64,000 nucleotides of DNA from Bifidobacterium canis (GTDB taxonomy: Bacteria; Actinomycetota; Actinomycetes; Actinomycetales; Bifidobacteriaceae): assembly GCF_009727065.1 (NCBI RefSeq), contig NZ_WNLP01000001.1, positions 310,001-374,000 on the forward strand. The letters are read 5' to 3'. The notes below the pieces were generated by a model. That model saw only the letters and a list, made by a program, of their open reading frames with translations. It searched no databases and was not told the DNA's origin. The position numbers and the translations under genes are program-made. Below, piece by piece: positions 1-9,588 of the stretch; position 1 is the first letter of the stretch, and every line of letters starts with the position of its first letter.

Positions 1-1706
1 CCGTGATCCTGTCATTCGTGGACGTGTTCGCCGCGTTGCTCATTCCAACGTACGTGGCGCACTTGCTCAATCAAAGTGCGGCAGACGTCGCCTTCGGTGA
101 CATCGCGCAAACTTGCCTCAACATGGCCATCGCCTCGCTCGTGGCCGGTGTGGGTTCCATCTTGGGTGTGTATTGTGCCACGCGATTGAGCGCGCACATC
201 GCCAAAGACATCCGCGACGCGCTCTACACGAAGTCGCTTGAGCTCTCACGGTTCGACTTCCGCAGGTTTGGCACCGCTTCGATGGTGACGCGCACACTGA
301 ACGACGTCGTCAACATTCAGGTTGCGTTGACGGACTTCATCTTCATGATGATGCCGGTGCCGTTCGTGTTCGTCATCGCGATGACATTGGCGTTCCGACT
401 CAACGTCACGCTGTCGTGGTGGCTCGTCGGCGTGCTCGCCATCGTCATGGTCATCGCCGCATTCATCTTGACACAAGCAGCGCCGCTCTACCGCAGACTC
501 CAGAAACTGCTCGACCGCATCGGCGCAGTGCTGTTGGAGAACCTGACCGGCGTGCGCGTGATCCGCGCGTTCGGCAAGGAGGATTACGAGCGCGAGCGCA
601 TGAACACGACGTTCCGTGACTATGCGAACACGTCGATCAAGGCGAACCGACTATTCGCCAACCTTGACGGACTGTCGTATTTGATGATCAACCTGTTCAT
701 CATCCTCGTGTTCTATTTGTCTGGCTCGCATATCGCCGCACATGAATTCCAGATAGGAGACATCATCGCGATGATCGAATACGGGCTCATGTGCCTCATG
801 TACATGATGTTCGCGCAGATGATCATCGCCATGCTGCCGCGCGCATTGGAATGCTGCTGCCGTGTGAGCGCTGTGCTGGACTACACGCCGGAGATCCGCG
901 ACCCCGAACCGGAACAAGCGGTGCCGCTGAATCAGCTGCACGTGCCGGAGGACGGCGAGGTGTTGCGTTTCGACGATGTGCGCTTCCGCTACCCGGATGC
1001 TCAGGAAGATTCGCTCACAGGCATTTCGTTCACCTGCCGTGCGGGCACGACCACTGCGATCATAGGCAGCACCGGTTCGGGCAAGTCGACGTTGGCGTCG
1101 CTGGCGATGCGCTGGCATGACGCGACGGAGGGCGAAGTGCTCATCGACGGCGTGGATGTGCGACGCGTCAGCCAGCATGACCTGCACAAGGCGATCGCCT
1201 ACGTGCAGCAGAAAGCATGGCTGTTCTCCGGAACGATAGCGGAGAACCTGCGCTACCGTGACGATGACGCCAATGCCGAAGATCTGCGTCATGCGCTTGA
1301 CGTGGCTCAGGCCTCTGAGTTCGTCTCCGATATTCCCGAGGAGCTTGACGCGCGCGTCGCGCAGGGTGGCACGAATTTCTCAGGCGGGCAACGTCAGAGG
1401 CTGTCCATCGCCCGCGCTCTCGTGGGTGACGCGCAGCTCATCATCTTCGACGACTCGTTCTCCGCGCTCGACTTCGCCACCGACGCGAAATTGCGTGCTG
1501 CATTGCGGGATGAAATGGGCGAGCGCGCCGTGCTCATCATCGCACAGCGTGTCAACACGATCGCGCACGCCGACCAGATCGTCGTTCTTGACGAAGGACG
1601 CATCGCAGGCATCGGCACGCACGACGAACTGGTGGAACACTGCGATGTGTACCGGCAGATAGTCGAATCACAAACCAAACAACCGCAAACGATTGGGGAG
1701 GAGTAG
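1..1706 (+). CDS. ABC exporter half-transporter, degenerate-site subunit (5' end outside window)
   Basis: A fused membrane/ATPase half-transporter of the multidrug/lipid exporter type. The first ~300 visible residues hold the six-helix transmembrane domain and the last ~240 the nucleotide-binding domain. Walker A GSTGSGKST lies near residue 355, the signature FSGGQRQRLS near 458 and Walker B IIFDDS near 480. The residue after Walker B is Asp instead of the usual catalytic Glu, as in the degenerate subunit of heterodimeric exporters such as TM287/288 and LmrCD (family knowledge). The reading frame is open to the window edge and the first membrane helix looks clipped, so the true start probably lies upstream; the GTG at position 3 is only the first in-window candidate. 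The next gene starts 3 bases after the stop and carries the intact site. The substrate cannot be read from sequence. Confidence 0.93.
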   Translation, partial: VILSFVDVFAALLIPTYVAHLLNQSAADVAFGDIAQTCLNMAIASLVAGVGSILGVYCATRLSAHIAKDIRDALYTKSLELSRFDFRRFGTASMVTRTLNDVVNIQVALTDFIFMMMPVPFVFVIAMTLAFRLNVTLSWWLVGVLAIVMVIAAFILTQAAPLYRRLQKLLDRIGAVLLENLTGVRVIRAFGKEDYERERMNTTFRDYANTSIKANRLFANLDGLSYLMINLFIILVFYLSGSHIAAHEFQIGDIIAMIEYGLMCLMYMMFAQMIIAMLPRALECCCRVSAVLDYTPEIRDPEPEQAVPLNQLHVPEDGEVLRFDDVRFRYPDAQEDSLTGISFTCRAGTTTAIIGSTGSGKSTLASLAMRWHDATEGEVLIDGVDVRRVSQHDLHKAIAYVQQKAWLFSGTIAENLRYRDDDANAEDLRHALDVAQASEFVSDIPEELDARVAQGGTNFSGGQRQRLSIARALVGDAQLIIFDDSFSALDFATDAKLRAALRDEMGERAVLIIAQRVNTIAHADQIVVLDEGRIAGIGTHDELVEHCDVYRQIVESQTKQPQTIGEE

Positions 1707-1709
1707 AGC

Positions 1710-3632
1710 ATGACCGACGAATTGAATGAACTCGACGCACTGCACGCCACCGACACGATCGTTGAAGACGACAGGTCGATGCACGGCAGCGAGCACCCCA
1801 ATGAGGGGCCGTTCAGTGAACCGGAGCAGCACTACGATGCTCCGGAAGAGGAAGATGACACTCCAAAGGACGCGTGGCGTACGGCGAAACGGCTGTTCGC
1901 GCAACTGCGCAATCAGCGCACCCGACTGATTGTGGTCTGCTGCTCGATCGTCTGCTATACGGTCGTGCATCTTGCCGGCCCCGTCTACAGTGCAATCGTC
2001 GTCGACGACCTGTGGAAAGTGGTGCAGCAAACGTGGAAAGCTCACGTTGCATTCTCGCTCGCCACTGATGGCATCGGTTGGAAGATCGGTGTGCTCGCCG
2101 TGCTCTATCTGCTTGAATGGGCGTTCTACTATACGCAGACATACCTGATGGCGTCGGTCGCTGAACGGCTGAATCTGACGTTGCGTGAGCAGATCAGCGC
2201 CAAACTCCAGGTGCTGCCATTGCGGTTCTTCGACCGCAACAAGCCGGGTGAGGTGTTGAGCCGAGTCACCAACGATCTCGACCGCATCAGCGAAACGATG
2301 CAGAACGGTTTGCTGCGTCTGATCAACGCAATCGTCGGCACTGTGGGCGCGTTGATCATCATGTTCGTCTACTCATGGCAGTTGACGCTCGTGTTCCTCG
2401 CGGTCATGGCCATCAACGTGGCGATCACCAAAATCGTCGCCTCGAAGAACCTGGCCGCCGCTGCGCAACGTCAGGAAGTCGTTGGCGAACTCACCGGCGT
2501 CGTCGAGGAATACTATCAGGGCCGCGATGTGATCAAGGCATCAAACCGTGAGGAGCGCAGCATCGATACCGTCAGTGAGATCACCGAACGCACACGTGTC
2601 ATCGCACAGCGCGCCGATTTCCTCACGCAGGTCATCAACCCGCTCGTGCGTATGATCAACCGCTTCTCGCAGGTGCTGGTTGCACTGCTGGCTGGGTGGA
2701 TGATGATCAAGGGACGCATGAGCATCGGTGTGACACAGGCGTACTTCCAATACATCAACCAGATCGGCGAGCCGATCACCGAAGCCGGCTACATGATCAA
2801 CTCGCTGCAATCGTCGCTCGCCTCCGCAGAACGCACGTTCGCATTGCTCGACTCGCCGGAGGAGACGCCCGACCCATCGCCGGCACTCGAACCTGCCGAA
2901 CCGGTGCGTGGACGTGTGGAATTCAAGCATGTGAAGTTCGGTTACGAGCCAGGCAAAACGCTGATGCACGACGTCGACTTCGTGGCCGAACCCGGCAAGA
3001 AGATCGCGATTGTCGGCTCGACCGGCGCAGGCAAGACGACGCTCATCAACCTGCTCATGCGCTTCTACGACATCGACTCCGGCGCGATCACGCTTGACGG
3101 TGTGAACACGGCGAAGATGACGCGAGCAGACTTGCGCAAGCAATTTGGCATGGTGCTGCAAGACACATGGCTGTTCGGCGGCACGGTGGCCGAAAACCTC
3201 GCCTACGGCAAGCCGGACGCCACGCACAAGCAGATCGTCGCCGCAGCCAAAGCCGCACACGTCGACCACTTCATCCGCACGCTGCCGAACGGCTACGATA
3301 CGGTGCTTGACAACGAGGCCGCGAACCTGTCGATCGGGCAGCGTCAGCTGTTGACGATCGCCCGCGTGTTCCTGGCGGATCCCGCGATTCTCATCCTCGA
3401 CGAAGCCACCAGTTCGGTGGACACCCGCACCGAGGAACAGATCGCAGCCGCAATGAACGCGTTGATGGAACATCGTACGAGCTTCGTCATCGCGCACAGG
3501 CTCTCCACGATTCGTGACGCCGATCTGATCCTCTACATGGAGCACGGCGATATTCTCGAACAGGGAACGCACGAACAGCTGATGGAGAAGAACGGCGCTT
3601 ACGCGCATCTCTACAACTCGCAGTTCGCGTAA
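1710..3632 (+). CDS. ABC exporter half-transporter, catalytic subunit
   Basis: Partner of the preceding gene, 640 residues, starting at ATG 1710 behind a GGGGAGGAG ribosome site that overlaps the upstream stop. An acidic N-terminal extension of ~60 residues rich in Glu/Asp precedes the six-helix membrane domain. Walker A GSTGAGKTT is near residue 435, the ABC signature is the variant LSIGQRQ near 540, and Walker B is ILILDEATS with the catalytic Glu intact. In heterodimeric exporters the canonical Glu subunit usually pairs with a subunit that has Asp there but a good LSGGQ motif, which is the reciprocal pattern seen here. The two proteins therefore probably form one asymmetric exporter in the cytoplasmic membrane. 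A drug, peptide or lipid substrate is possible; nothing nearby decides it. Confidence 0.93.
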   Translation: MTDELNELDALHATDTIVEDDRSMHGSEHPNEGPFSEPEQHYDAPEEEDDTPKDAWRTAKRLFAQLRNQRTRLIVVCCSIVCYTVVHLAGPVYSAIVVDDLWKVVQQTWKAHVAFSLATDGIGWKIGVLAVLYLLEWAFYYTQTYLMASVAERLNLTLREQISAKLQVLPLRFFDRNKPGEVLSRVTNDLDRISETMQNGLLRLINAIVGTVGALIIMFVYSWQLTLVFLAVMAINVAITKIVASKNLAAAAQRQEVVGELTGVVEEYYQGRDVIKASNREERSIDTVSEITERTRVIAQRADFLTQVINPLVRMINRFSQVLVALLAGWMMIKGRMSIGVTQAYFQYINQIGEPITEAGYMINSLQSSLASAERTFALLDSPEETPDPSPALEPAEPVRGRVEFKHVKFGYEPGKTLMHDVDFVAEPGKKIAIVGSTGAGKTTLINLLMRFYDIDSGAITLDGVNTAKMTRADLRKQFGMVLQDTWLFGGTVAENLAYGKPDATHKQIVAAAKAAHVDHFIRTLPNGYDTVLDNEAANLSIGQRQLLTIARVFLADPAILILDEATSSVDTRTEEQIAAAMNALMEHRTSFVIAHRLSTIRDADLILYMEHGDILEQGTHEQLMEKNGAYAHLYNSQFA

Positions 3633-3637
3633 GCGGC

Positions 3638-4929
3638 TCAGATGAGTCCAAGCTCGATTTTGAGCTTGATCACTCGTTTCGCGCTGGCCGTCACCTGTGC
3701 CGCGAAATCGGCATCGGTGGCGGCCTTTTCACGAATGCCGTCCACGATCGGCTGCGTGTAGTCCGGTGAATTCACGCATGCCAGGTCGCCACCCGCTTCG
3801 ATGAGGCGAACGCCAAGCTGATCTGTGGCAACGTTACCGACTGCACTGGCAGACAGCGAATCAGAGATCACAACACCGTCATATGGCGTGCCATTGCGAA
3901 GAATGTCGGTGACGATCTTGTGCGAGAACGCCGCCGGAGTATTCGGGTCTATCTGCGAATACGTTGCGAGAGACATCATCACCATCGCCGGCTTACCCTG
4001 CTTGATGGCGGTGGTGAAAGCCTGTATCTGAGCGCTATCGCTTGTAGTACTCGTGTCGGTTATGCCATCAGCGGTGAAATCAGTGTTACCCTGCACCGAA
4101 CCAGTCCTGGGTAGTGCTTGACAGCACTGCCAATCCCGCCATCACGCATCCCCTCGATGAAGGCGACCGCATGCTCGGCGTTGCCTTGGGCGTCCAAACC
4201 GAAATCACGATCCAATGCTCCGATCGGCGCATTGGATGCACGATCTATCGTCACTGTGTCGACGGATGGAGCGAGATCGACGTTAACACCTGACTGCTTC
4301 AATGGTGCGGCCCAAGACGCGGCGGAGGAGCGGAGCTGATCCACACTCATACGACCTTGCTCGACGGCGCTTGGTATCGTGGCGAAACCGGCTCCGGTGA
4401 GATGCTGCACCATGCCACCTTCCTGATCGGTGGCGATCAGCAGAGCCGGCAGACCGGCTTGCGAAGCATACGATTGCAACGCATTGCTGGCGGATGCGAC
4501 ACCTTGTACCCCACTCGTCCAATTACCCATCAAAATCACATTGCCCACATGCTGCTGCTCGATCACGCTTTGCAACGAGCTGGCATCGGTGCCATATTGC
4601 AGTGCTGCCATCACCAGTTGTCCGGCGCGGTCGTCAAGGCTCATGCCCCCCACAATGCTGTCGGCCCGTGCCTGCGCATCGTTTTGAGACGACGTGGCCT
4701 TCGAAGAATCCGAAGTGGAAGGCGCAGCAGAGTCTGAGGAGTTGGCAGTATTCGAAGCGGCGCTTTGCGAAGACGTCTGCTGCGATGCGTTGTGCGCGGC
4801 GGAACGATGGGAGAGCGCCCAGACGGTGACGGCCAAGCATACCGCGATCGCCAATGCCACCACGGTGACGATCAGCGCGATCCGCCGTTTGCCACGTGAG
4901 TCATCGTCCGCCTGATGTTTCATGCCCAT
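3638..4929 (-). CDS. GH3 glycosidase, NagZ/LpqI-like, membrane-anchored (frameshift as read)
   Basis: A family 3 glycoside hydrolase that would act outside the membrane, probably on N-acetylhexosaminides of cell-wall origin. The start chosen is ATG 4929 (MGMKHQ); the longer upstream opening has no support. A single membrane segment (about residues 20-40) follows a basic N-terminus, then a Ser/Ala/Gln-rich linker, then the barrel with IATDQEGG, KHYPG and VVISDSLSA, where the Asp of SDS matches the nucleophile position. The loop after KHYPG lacks the DSH dyad of Gram-negative NagZ and looks more like mycobacterial LpqI. The frame breaks at 4101-4102: one extra G on the coding strand (GG to GGG) restores HYPGLGSVQGNTDF. 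The convergent ABC exporter gene ends 5 bases away. Confidence 0.82.
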
Positions 4930-5089
4930 TTGTGTTCCGTTTCTCTCGTCGCTGTTGCACGGTGTCGTGTGCAGACCATGCCCATTGTAGGCACTGGGCG
5001 ACGCATGCGCCTTTGCCTGAACGTGGAGAAACGGCGCAGAAAACACAATCAAGGGCATATTGCCCCTATACGATGGTGATTCCCATTGA

Positions 5090-5095
5090 TAGAAT
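5090..5095 (+). promoter_or_regulatory. -10 hexamer of probable leaderless promoter (UPF0182)
   Basis: TAGAAT lies 6 bases before ATG 5102 and no ribosome-binding site is visible. With initiation ~7 bases after the -10, transcription would start on the A of the ATG. No convincing -35 box is seen. Confidence 0.45.
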
Positions 5096-5101
5096 GACCG
5101 A

Positions 5102-8100
5102 ATGTCTTTTTTGATTTCGATTCGCTGTTCGGGGCCGGTTCAGGGCCTCGTCGGTCGCGAAATGATTCGCAGGATGATCCGATCGTCGTCAACATAGAAA
5201 CCGAAGGGGAGTCCGGTGCGCACGCTCGGCATTCACCTGCCGGTGCACCCCCGAATTCTCCGCGTCTGGCACGCAAATCCAACGGGTCCGGACGACCGAA
5301 AGGCCATCATCGCGCATTGATCATCACCGTAGCGGTCATCGCCGTTGTGATCGCATTGTTCTTCGCATTGTCGTCGTTCGCGGCTGACGTGATGTGGTAT
5401 GCGCAGATCGGCTTCCATAGCATAGTCTGGACGCTGTTGGGCACGCGTGTTGGTTTGTGGGTGTTCTATGCGCTCGTCATGGTGTTGGTGAGCTACCTCG
5501 CGGCGACATTGGCGATTCGTGCGCGCCCCGATTTCGCCGATGGTTCGACGATCCGCATCAACGGCGACACCATCGAGATCGGCAAAAGCGTGAGTTCGCG
5601 CAATGCGCGTCGCGTGGCCGTCGTCATCTCGTTGATCGCTGGACTGGCGTTCGGATCGCGTTTCAACTCGAACTGGACCGAGATCCTGCTCATGTTCCAT
5701 GGCAAGCAGTTCGGCACCAAGGACCCTCAGTTCGGCATCGACAATGGCTTCTACGTGTTCGTACTGCCCGGTCTGCGTCTGTTGGTCTCCGCATTCACGT
5801 TGCTCATGTTCGTGGCGCTCGTGTTCAGCGTTCTCACGCATATTGCGATGAGCGGCATCCGCTTCACGATGCCGGTGCATGGTCGCGGCTTGTTCACGAT
5901 GACGACCCGCGCCCGCCGTCAGATCAGCATCTGGCTGATCCTGTGGATGCTGTCGTGGGCTGTGAGCCAGGCGCTCTCCGTGTTCTCGTCGCTGACCGCG
6001 GATGGAGACCGCTTCACTGGAGCGAACTATACGGCGGTGAACGCCGGCATTCCGGTGACGTTGATCATGGCTGTGCTCACCGCCGTGCTCGGCGTTGTGC
6101 TCGCCGTATGGCTCATGACGTCGCATACGTTTGACGAGACGCCATCACGCCAGAACACGTCGTTCGCTACCGCTTGGGCGGCATGGCGTGTACCGACGAT
6201 CGCTATAGCGGCAACGCTCGTCGTCGGCCTGCTCTTGTCGACATTGTGGCCGATGCTGTTGCAGCGTTTTCGTGTGAATCCGAACGCACAGGAGATGGAG
6301 TCGACATATATTCAACGCAACATCGATGCGACGCGCACGGCATACGGGTTGAACAATATGAAGACCGAGGAATACAAGGCTACGACGAAGGCGCAGGCGG
6401 GAGCATTGCAGGAAGACGCTGAAACCGCCGCGCAGATCCGTCTGCTCGATCCGCAGATCGTCTCGCCGACGTTCAAGCAGTTGCAGCAGATGAAGCAATA
6501 CTATACGTTTGCCGACACGCTCGCCGTCGACAAATACGACATCAACGGAGTCAACCAAGACACCGTCATCGCGGCACGTGAAATCAATCTTGCAGGCAAC
6601 GACAACCGCAATTGGGTGAACGACCATACCGTGTATACGCACGGCTATGGTGTCGTCGCCGCCTACGGCAACAAGGTGACGAGCGACGGCCAGCCCGAGT
6701 TCTTCGAATACGGCATCCCGACGCAAGGGTATCTGACCGATACGCAGCATTACGAGCCGCGCATCTACTTCTCGCCGGAAGCGCCGGAATATTCGATCGT
6801 CGGCGCGCCTGAAGGCACCGGTTCGTGGGAGTTCGACTATCCGACCGGATCGGAGGGCGCCACAACCACGTTCGATGGCGATGGCGGTCCACGCATCGGC
6901 AACATCTTCTCCAGACTGATCTATGCGATCAAATTCGGTTCCGACCAGATACTGTTCTCCGACCGCGTGAACTCCGATTCGCAGATTCTCTACGACCGCT
7001 CCCCGAAAGAGCGCGTGGCGAAGGTGGCGCCATACCTGACCCTCGACGGCCGCGTATACCCGGCGGTTGTGAACGGTCGCGTCAAGTGGATCGTCGACGG
7101 CTACACAACGTCAAGCAACTATCCGTACGCGCAGAAAGTCGACTTGGCAGATGCGACCGAAGACTCCACCACCATTTCCTCGCAAACGGTGCAGGGGCTC
7201 AGCAACAAAGAGGTCAACTACATGCGCAACTCGGTGAAGGCGACCGTCGACGCATACGACGGTTCCGTCGACCTCTACACATGGGACGAATCCGACCCCG
7301 TGCTCAAGGCATGGCAGAGCATCTTCCCCGGTCAATACCATCCGATGTCGGAGATCTCCGGCGAACTGATGTCGCACATACGTTACCCGGAGGGCATGTT
7401 CAAGGTGCAACGCCAGCTGCTCGCGAAGTATCATGTGACGAGCGCCAGCCAGTTCTTCTCAGGAGAAGACTTCTGGCAGACCCCTGTGGATCCCACCGCC
7501 ACGAAGAGCGAACAGAGTCACGATGTGCTGCAGCCGCCGTATTACCTGACATTGCAGACCGGAGGTTCGAAGGAGCCGATCTTCTCACTGACCTCCACAT
7601 ACATTCCTGCAGGTTCGAGCACGCGTGAGATTCTGACGGGCTTCCTCTCGGTCGACTCCGACGCGGGCACCACCAAGGGCGTCAAGGGTTCCAACTACGG
7701 AACGATACGTTTGCAGGAACTGCCGAAGGATTCGAACGTGCCGGGTCCGGGGCAGGCACAGAACAACTTCAATGCGAACGCCGACGTGTCGAAGGAACTC
7801 AATCTGCTCGAATCCGGTTCCACACAGGTGGAGCGGGGCAATTTGCTCACGTTGCCGCTTGGTGGCGGTCTTGTGTACGTCGAACCGGTATATGTGAAGT
7901 CTTCGGGAGCGACGAGCTATCCGCTGCTCAAGAAAGTGCTCGTCGCCTTCGGCGATCAGGTCGGCTTCGCGAACACGCTGAACGAGGCGCTCAACCAGGT
8001 GTTCGGCGGAGACTCCGGAGCACAGGCCGGGGACGCAGATGCGGAGCAGGACTCCTCCACAGGCCAAAGCACGCAGAACCAGCAATCCGACAAGAAAGAC

Positions 8101-8277
8101 TCTTCTGGCACGAGCGGCACTGCTCACAGTCAGGAACTGTCGAAAGCACTGCAAGACGCCAACACTGCCATGCAGGATTCCGACAAGGCTATGAAGTCGG
8201 GAGACTGGAGTGCATATGGCGAAGCGCAGAAGAGACTGGAAGAGGCTATCAACAAGGCAATGGAACTCGATAAATAA
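5102..8277 (+). CDS. UPF0182 family membrane protein (N-terminal frameshift as read)
   Basis: A very large membrane protein of the UPF0182 (DUF) family, function unknown. About seven membrane segments fill the first ~330 residues, followed by a long extracytoplasmic region with many Tyr/Asp motifs and an acidic, Gln/Ser-rich C-terminal tail ending in a helical stretch. As read, the long frame has only a TTG candidate at 5317. In the same frame the sequence continues upstream with protein-like codons (FDFDSLFGAGSGPRRS) to the T6 run at 5107-5112; adding one T joins it to ATG 5102 (MSFFDFDSLF), so I place the start there. The restored product is ~1058 residues. No Shine-Dalgarno is present, but a TAGAAT -10 element ends 6 bases before the ATG, suggesting a leaderless transcript. 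Confidence 0.88.
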
Positions 8278-8320
8278 ATCGCAGAGTTCACATTTGCCAG
8301 ATTGCAACTGACAAGTCAAC

Positions 8321-8360
8321 GAATGGGGTCGCACACTCACATGAGTATGCGACCCCATTC
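8321..8360 (+). terminator. Hairpin after the UPF0182 gene
   Basis: A perfect 13-bp stem (GAATGGGGTCGCA with its complement) encloses a 14-base loop that can itself form ACTC/GAGT. It lies 43 bases past the stop codon. There is no T tract on either side, so it may be a pausing or RNA-stabilising hairpin rather than a classic intrinsic terminator. Confidence 0.6.
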
Positions 8361-8403
8361 CCATACCTCGGTAGACTGCTAAAAGTAGCGTGGAGCCGCG
8401 CGC

Positions 8404-8409
8404 TATGCT
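8404..8409 (+). promoter_or_regulatory. -10 hexamer of probable leaderless promoter (GNAT)
   Basis: TATGCT ends 6 bases before ATG 8416, and no Shine-Dalgarno precedes the start. The geometry is identical to that before the UPF0182 and glgB genes in this window. Confidence 0.4.
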
Positions 8410-8415
8410 GAAACC

Positions 8416-8928
8416 ATGGAAGATCTGAGCTACCGTTTGGCCACCGCTCAAGATGTGGCCGTGATCACGAACATCTACAATAAGGCCGTGATGCGTGGCG
8501 GTTCCACGGCAGATACGGCGCCGGTCACCTATGAGTCGCGCGCGCAATGGCTGGCAGGGCACACTGATCCATACGCCGTGTTCATACTCGAGCACACCGA
8601 TGATACCGGTGCAATGACGCCGGTGGGATTCAGCGCACTGTCGGTGTTCTATGACCGCCCAGGCTACGATGGCGTGTGCGATCTGGCGTATTACCTCGAC
8701 CCGGATTGGCAGGGTAGAGGAATCGGCACGTTCGCGCTGCGCACACTGCTCGAAGAGTGCCGTGCACGTTCGATGCGCAAGGCGTGTGCGATCATCTTCG
8801 CAGAGAACACCGCATCGAATGCGCTCGTACGCAAAGCCGGATTCCAGAAGTTCGGTGAAATGCCGGAGGCGGCGTATGATGCCAAAGGAATATTGCACGA
8901 TATGAGCTATTGGTACATAGATTTGTGA
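8416..8928 (+). CDS. GNAT family N-acetyltransferase (Pat/Bar-like)
   Basis: A 170-residue single-domain GNAT enzyme that should transfer an acetyl group from acetyl-CoA to an amine. The acetyl-CoA-binding segment is visible as YLDPDWQGRGIGTFALRTLL (Q/RxxGxG/A core), followed by ENTASNALVRKAGF, the usual N-alpha4 region. The opening YRLATAQDVAVITNIYNKAV resembles the phosphinothricin acetyltransferase subgroup, but that subgroup contains many enzymes with other or unknown amine substrates, so no resistance role is claimed. ATG 8416 is the only good start and appears leaderless. It stands alone, 60 bases before pth. Confidence 0.85.
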   Translation: MEDLSYRLATAQDVAVITNIYNKAVMRGGSTADTAPVTYESRAQWLAGHTDPYAVFILEHTDDTGAMTPVGFSALSVFYDRPGYDGVCDLAYYLDPDWQGRGIGTFALRTLLEECRARSMRKACAIIFAENTASNALVRKAGFQKFGEMPEAAYDAKGILHDMSYWYIDL

Positions 8929-8988
8929 CTATAGGCTGCTGCACAACCATGATTTTTCAAAACAGCAGCGCAAACGTGAAGGAGAGCA

Positions 8989-9588
8989 ATGGCCGGTGAT
9001 TTCTGGCTGATCGCAGGATTGGGCAACCCAGGGGCGAAATACAGCAACACACGCCACAACATGGGATTCATGACAGTCGACGAACTCGCACAACGATGGG
9101 GCATCCATTTCGGCGACCATAAAGGACTTGCCAAGCTTGGGAAAGGAACGATGAGCCTTGGCGGGCAGATGGCGAAAGTGTTCCTGTGCAAACCGCTGAC
9201 ATATATGAACGACTCTGGCCAGGCGGTGGAATCCATTCGCGAGTACTACCACATCGCAACAGAGCACATCATCGTGATCCACGACGACATGGATTTGGAA
9301 TTCGGCCGCATCAAACTCAAAGTAGGCGGCTCGGCAGGCGGGCATAACGGCATCAAATCGATCGACCGTTGCATGCATACAAACGACTATGCCCGCGTAC
9401 GCATGGGGGTCGGCCATGCCAGCCGTTCCGGCGACGCTCACAACAACACGATCAACTGGGTGCTCGGAGAATTCAGTGCATCACAGCGCAAACAGTTGCC
9501 GGAATTCCTCGCAGACGGTGCGGATGCCGCCGAAATGATCGTATTCGATGGATTGACGAAAGCGCAGGACAAATTCAATGCCCGCTAA
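8989..9588 (+). CDS. pth: Peptidyl-tRNA hydrolase
   Basis: A cytoplasmic esterase that releases tRNA from peptidyl-tRNA dropped by ribosomes. The 199-residue length is standard. The catalytic signature is present: GLGNPGAKYSNTRHNMG contains the Asn and the catalytic His, and IIVIHDDMDLEFG contains the catalytic Asp. The mid-protein LCKPLTYMNDSG and GGSAGGHNGIKSI motifs are also typical. ATG 8989 follows a clear GAAGGAG site. Its last 11 bases overlap the start of mfd, so the two are translationally coupled. The pth-mfd order is common in bacteria. Confidence 0.97.
   Translation: MAGDFWLIAGLGNPGAKYSNTRHNMGFMTVDELAQRWGIHFGDHKGLAKLGKGTMSLGGQMAKVFLCKPLTYMNDSGQAVESIREYYHIATEHIIVIHDDMDLEFGRIKLKVGGSAGGHNGIKSIDRCMHTNDYARVRMGVGHASRSGDAHNNTINWVLGEFSASQRKQLPEFLADGADAAEMIVFDGLTKAQDKFNAR

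Noticed and set aside
8416..8928. Phosphinothricin (herbicide) resistance gene
   Set aside because: The GNAT subgroup is broad and substrate-determining residues cannot be judged here; resistance would be over-interpretation.
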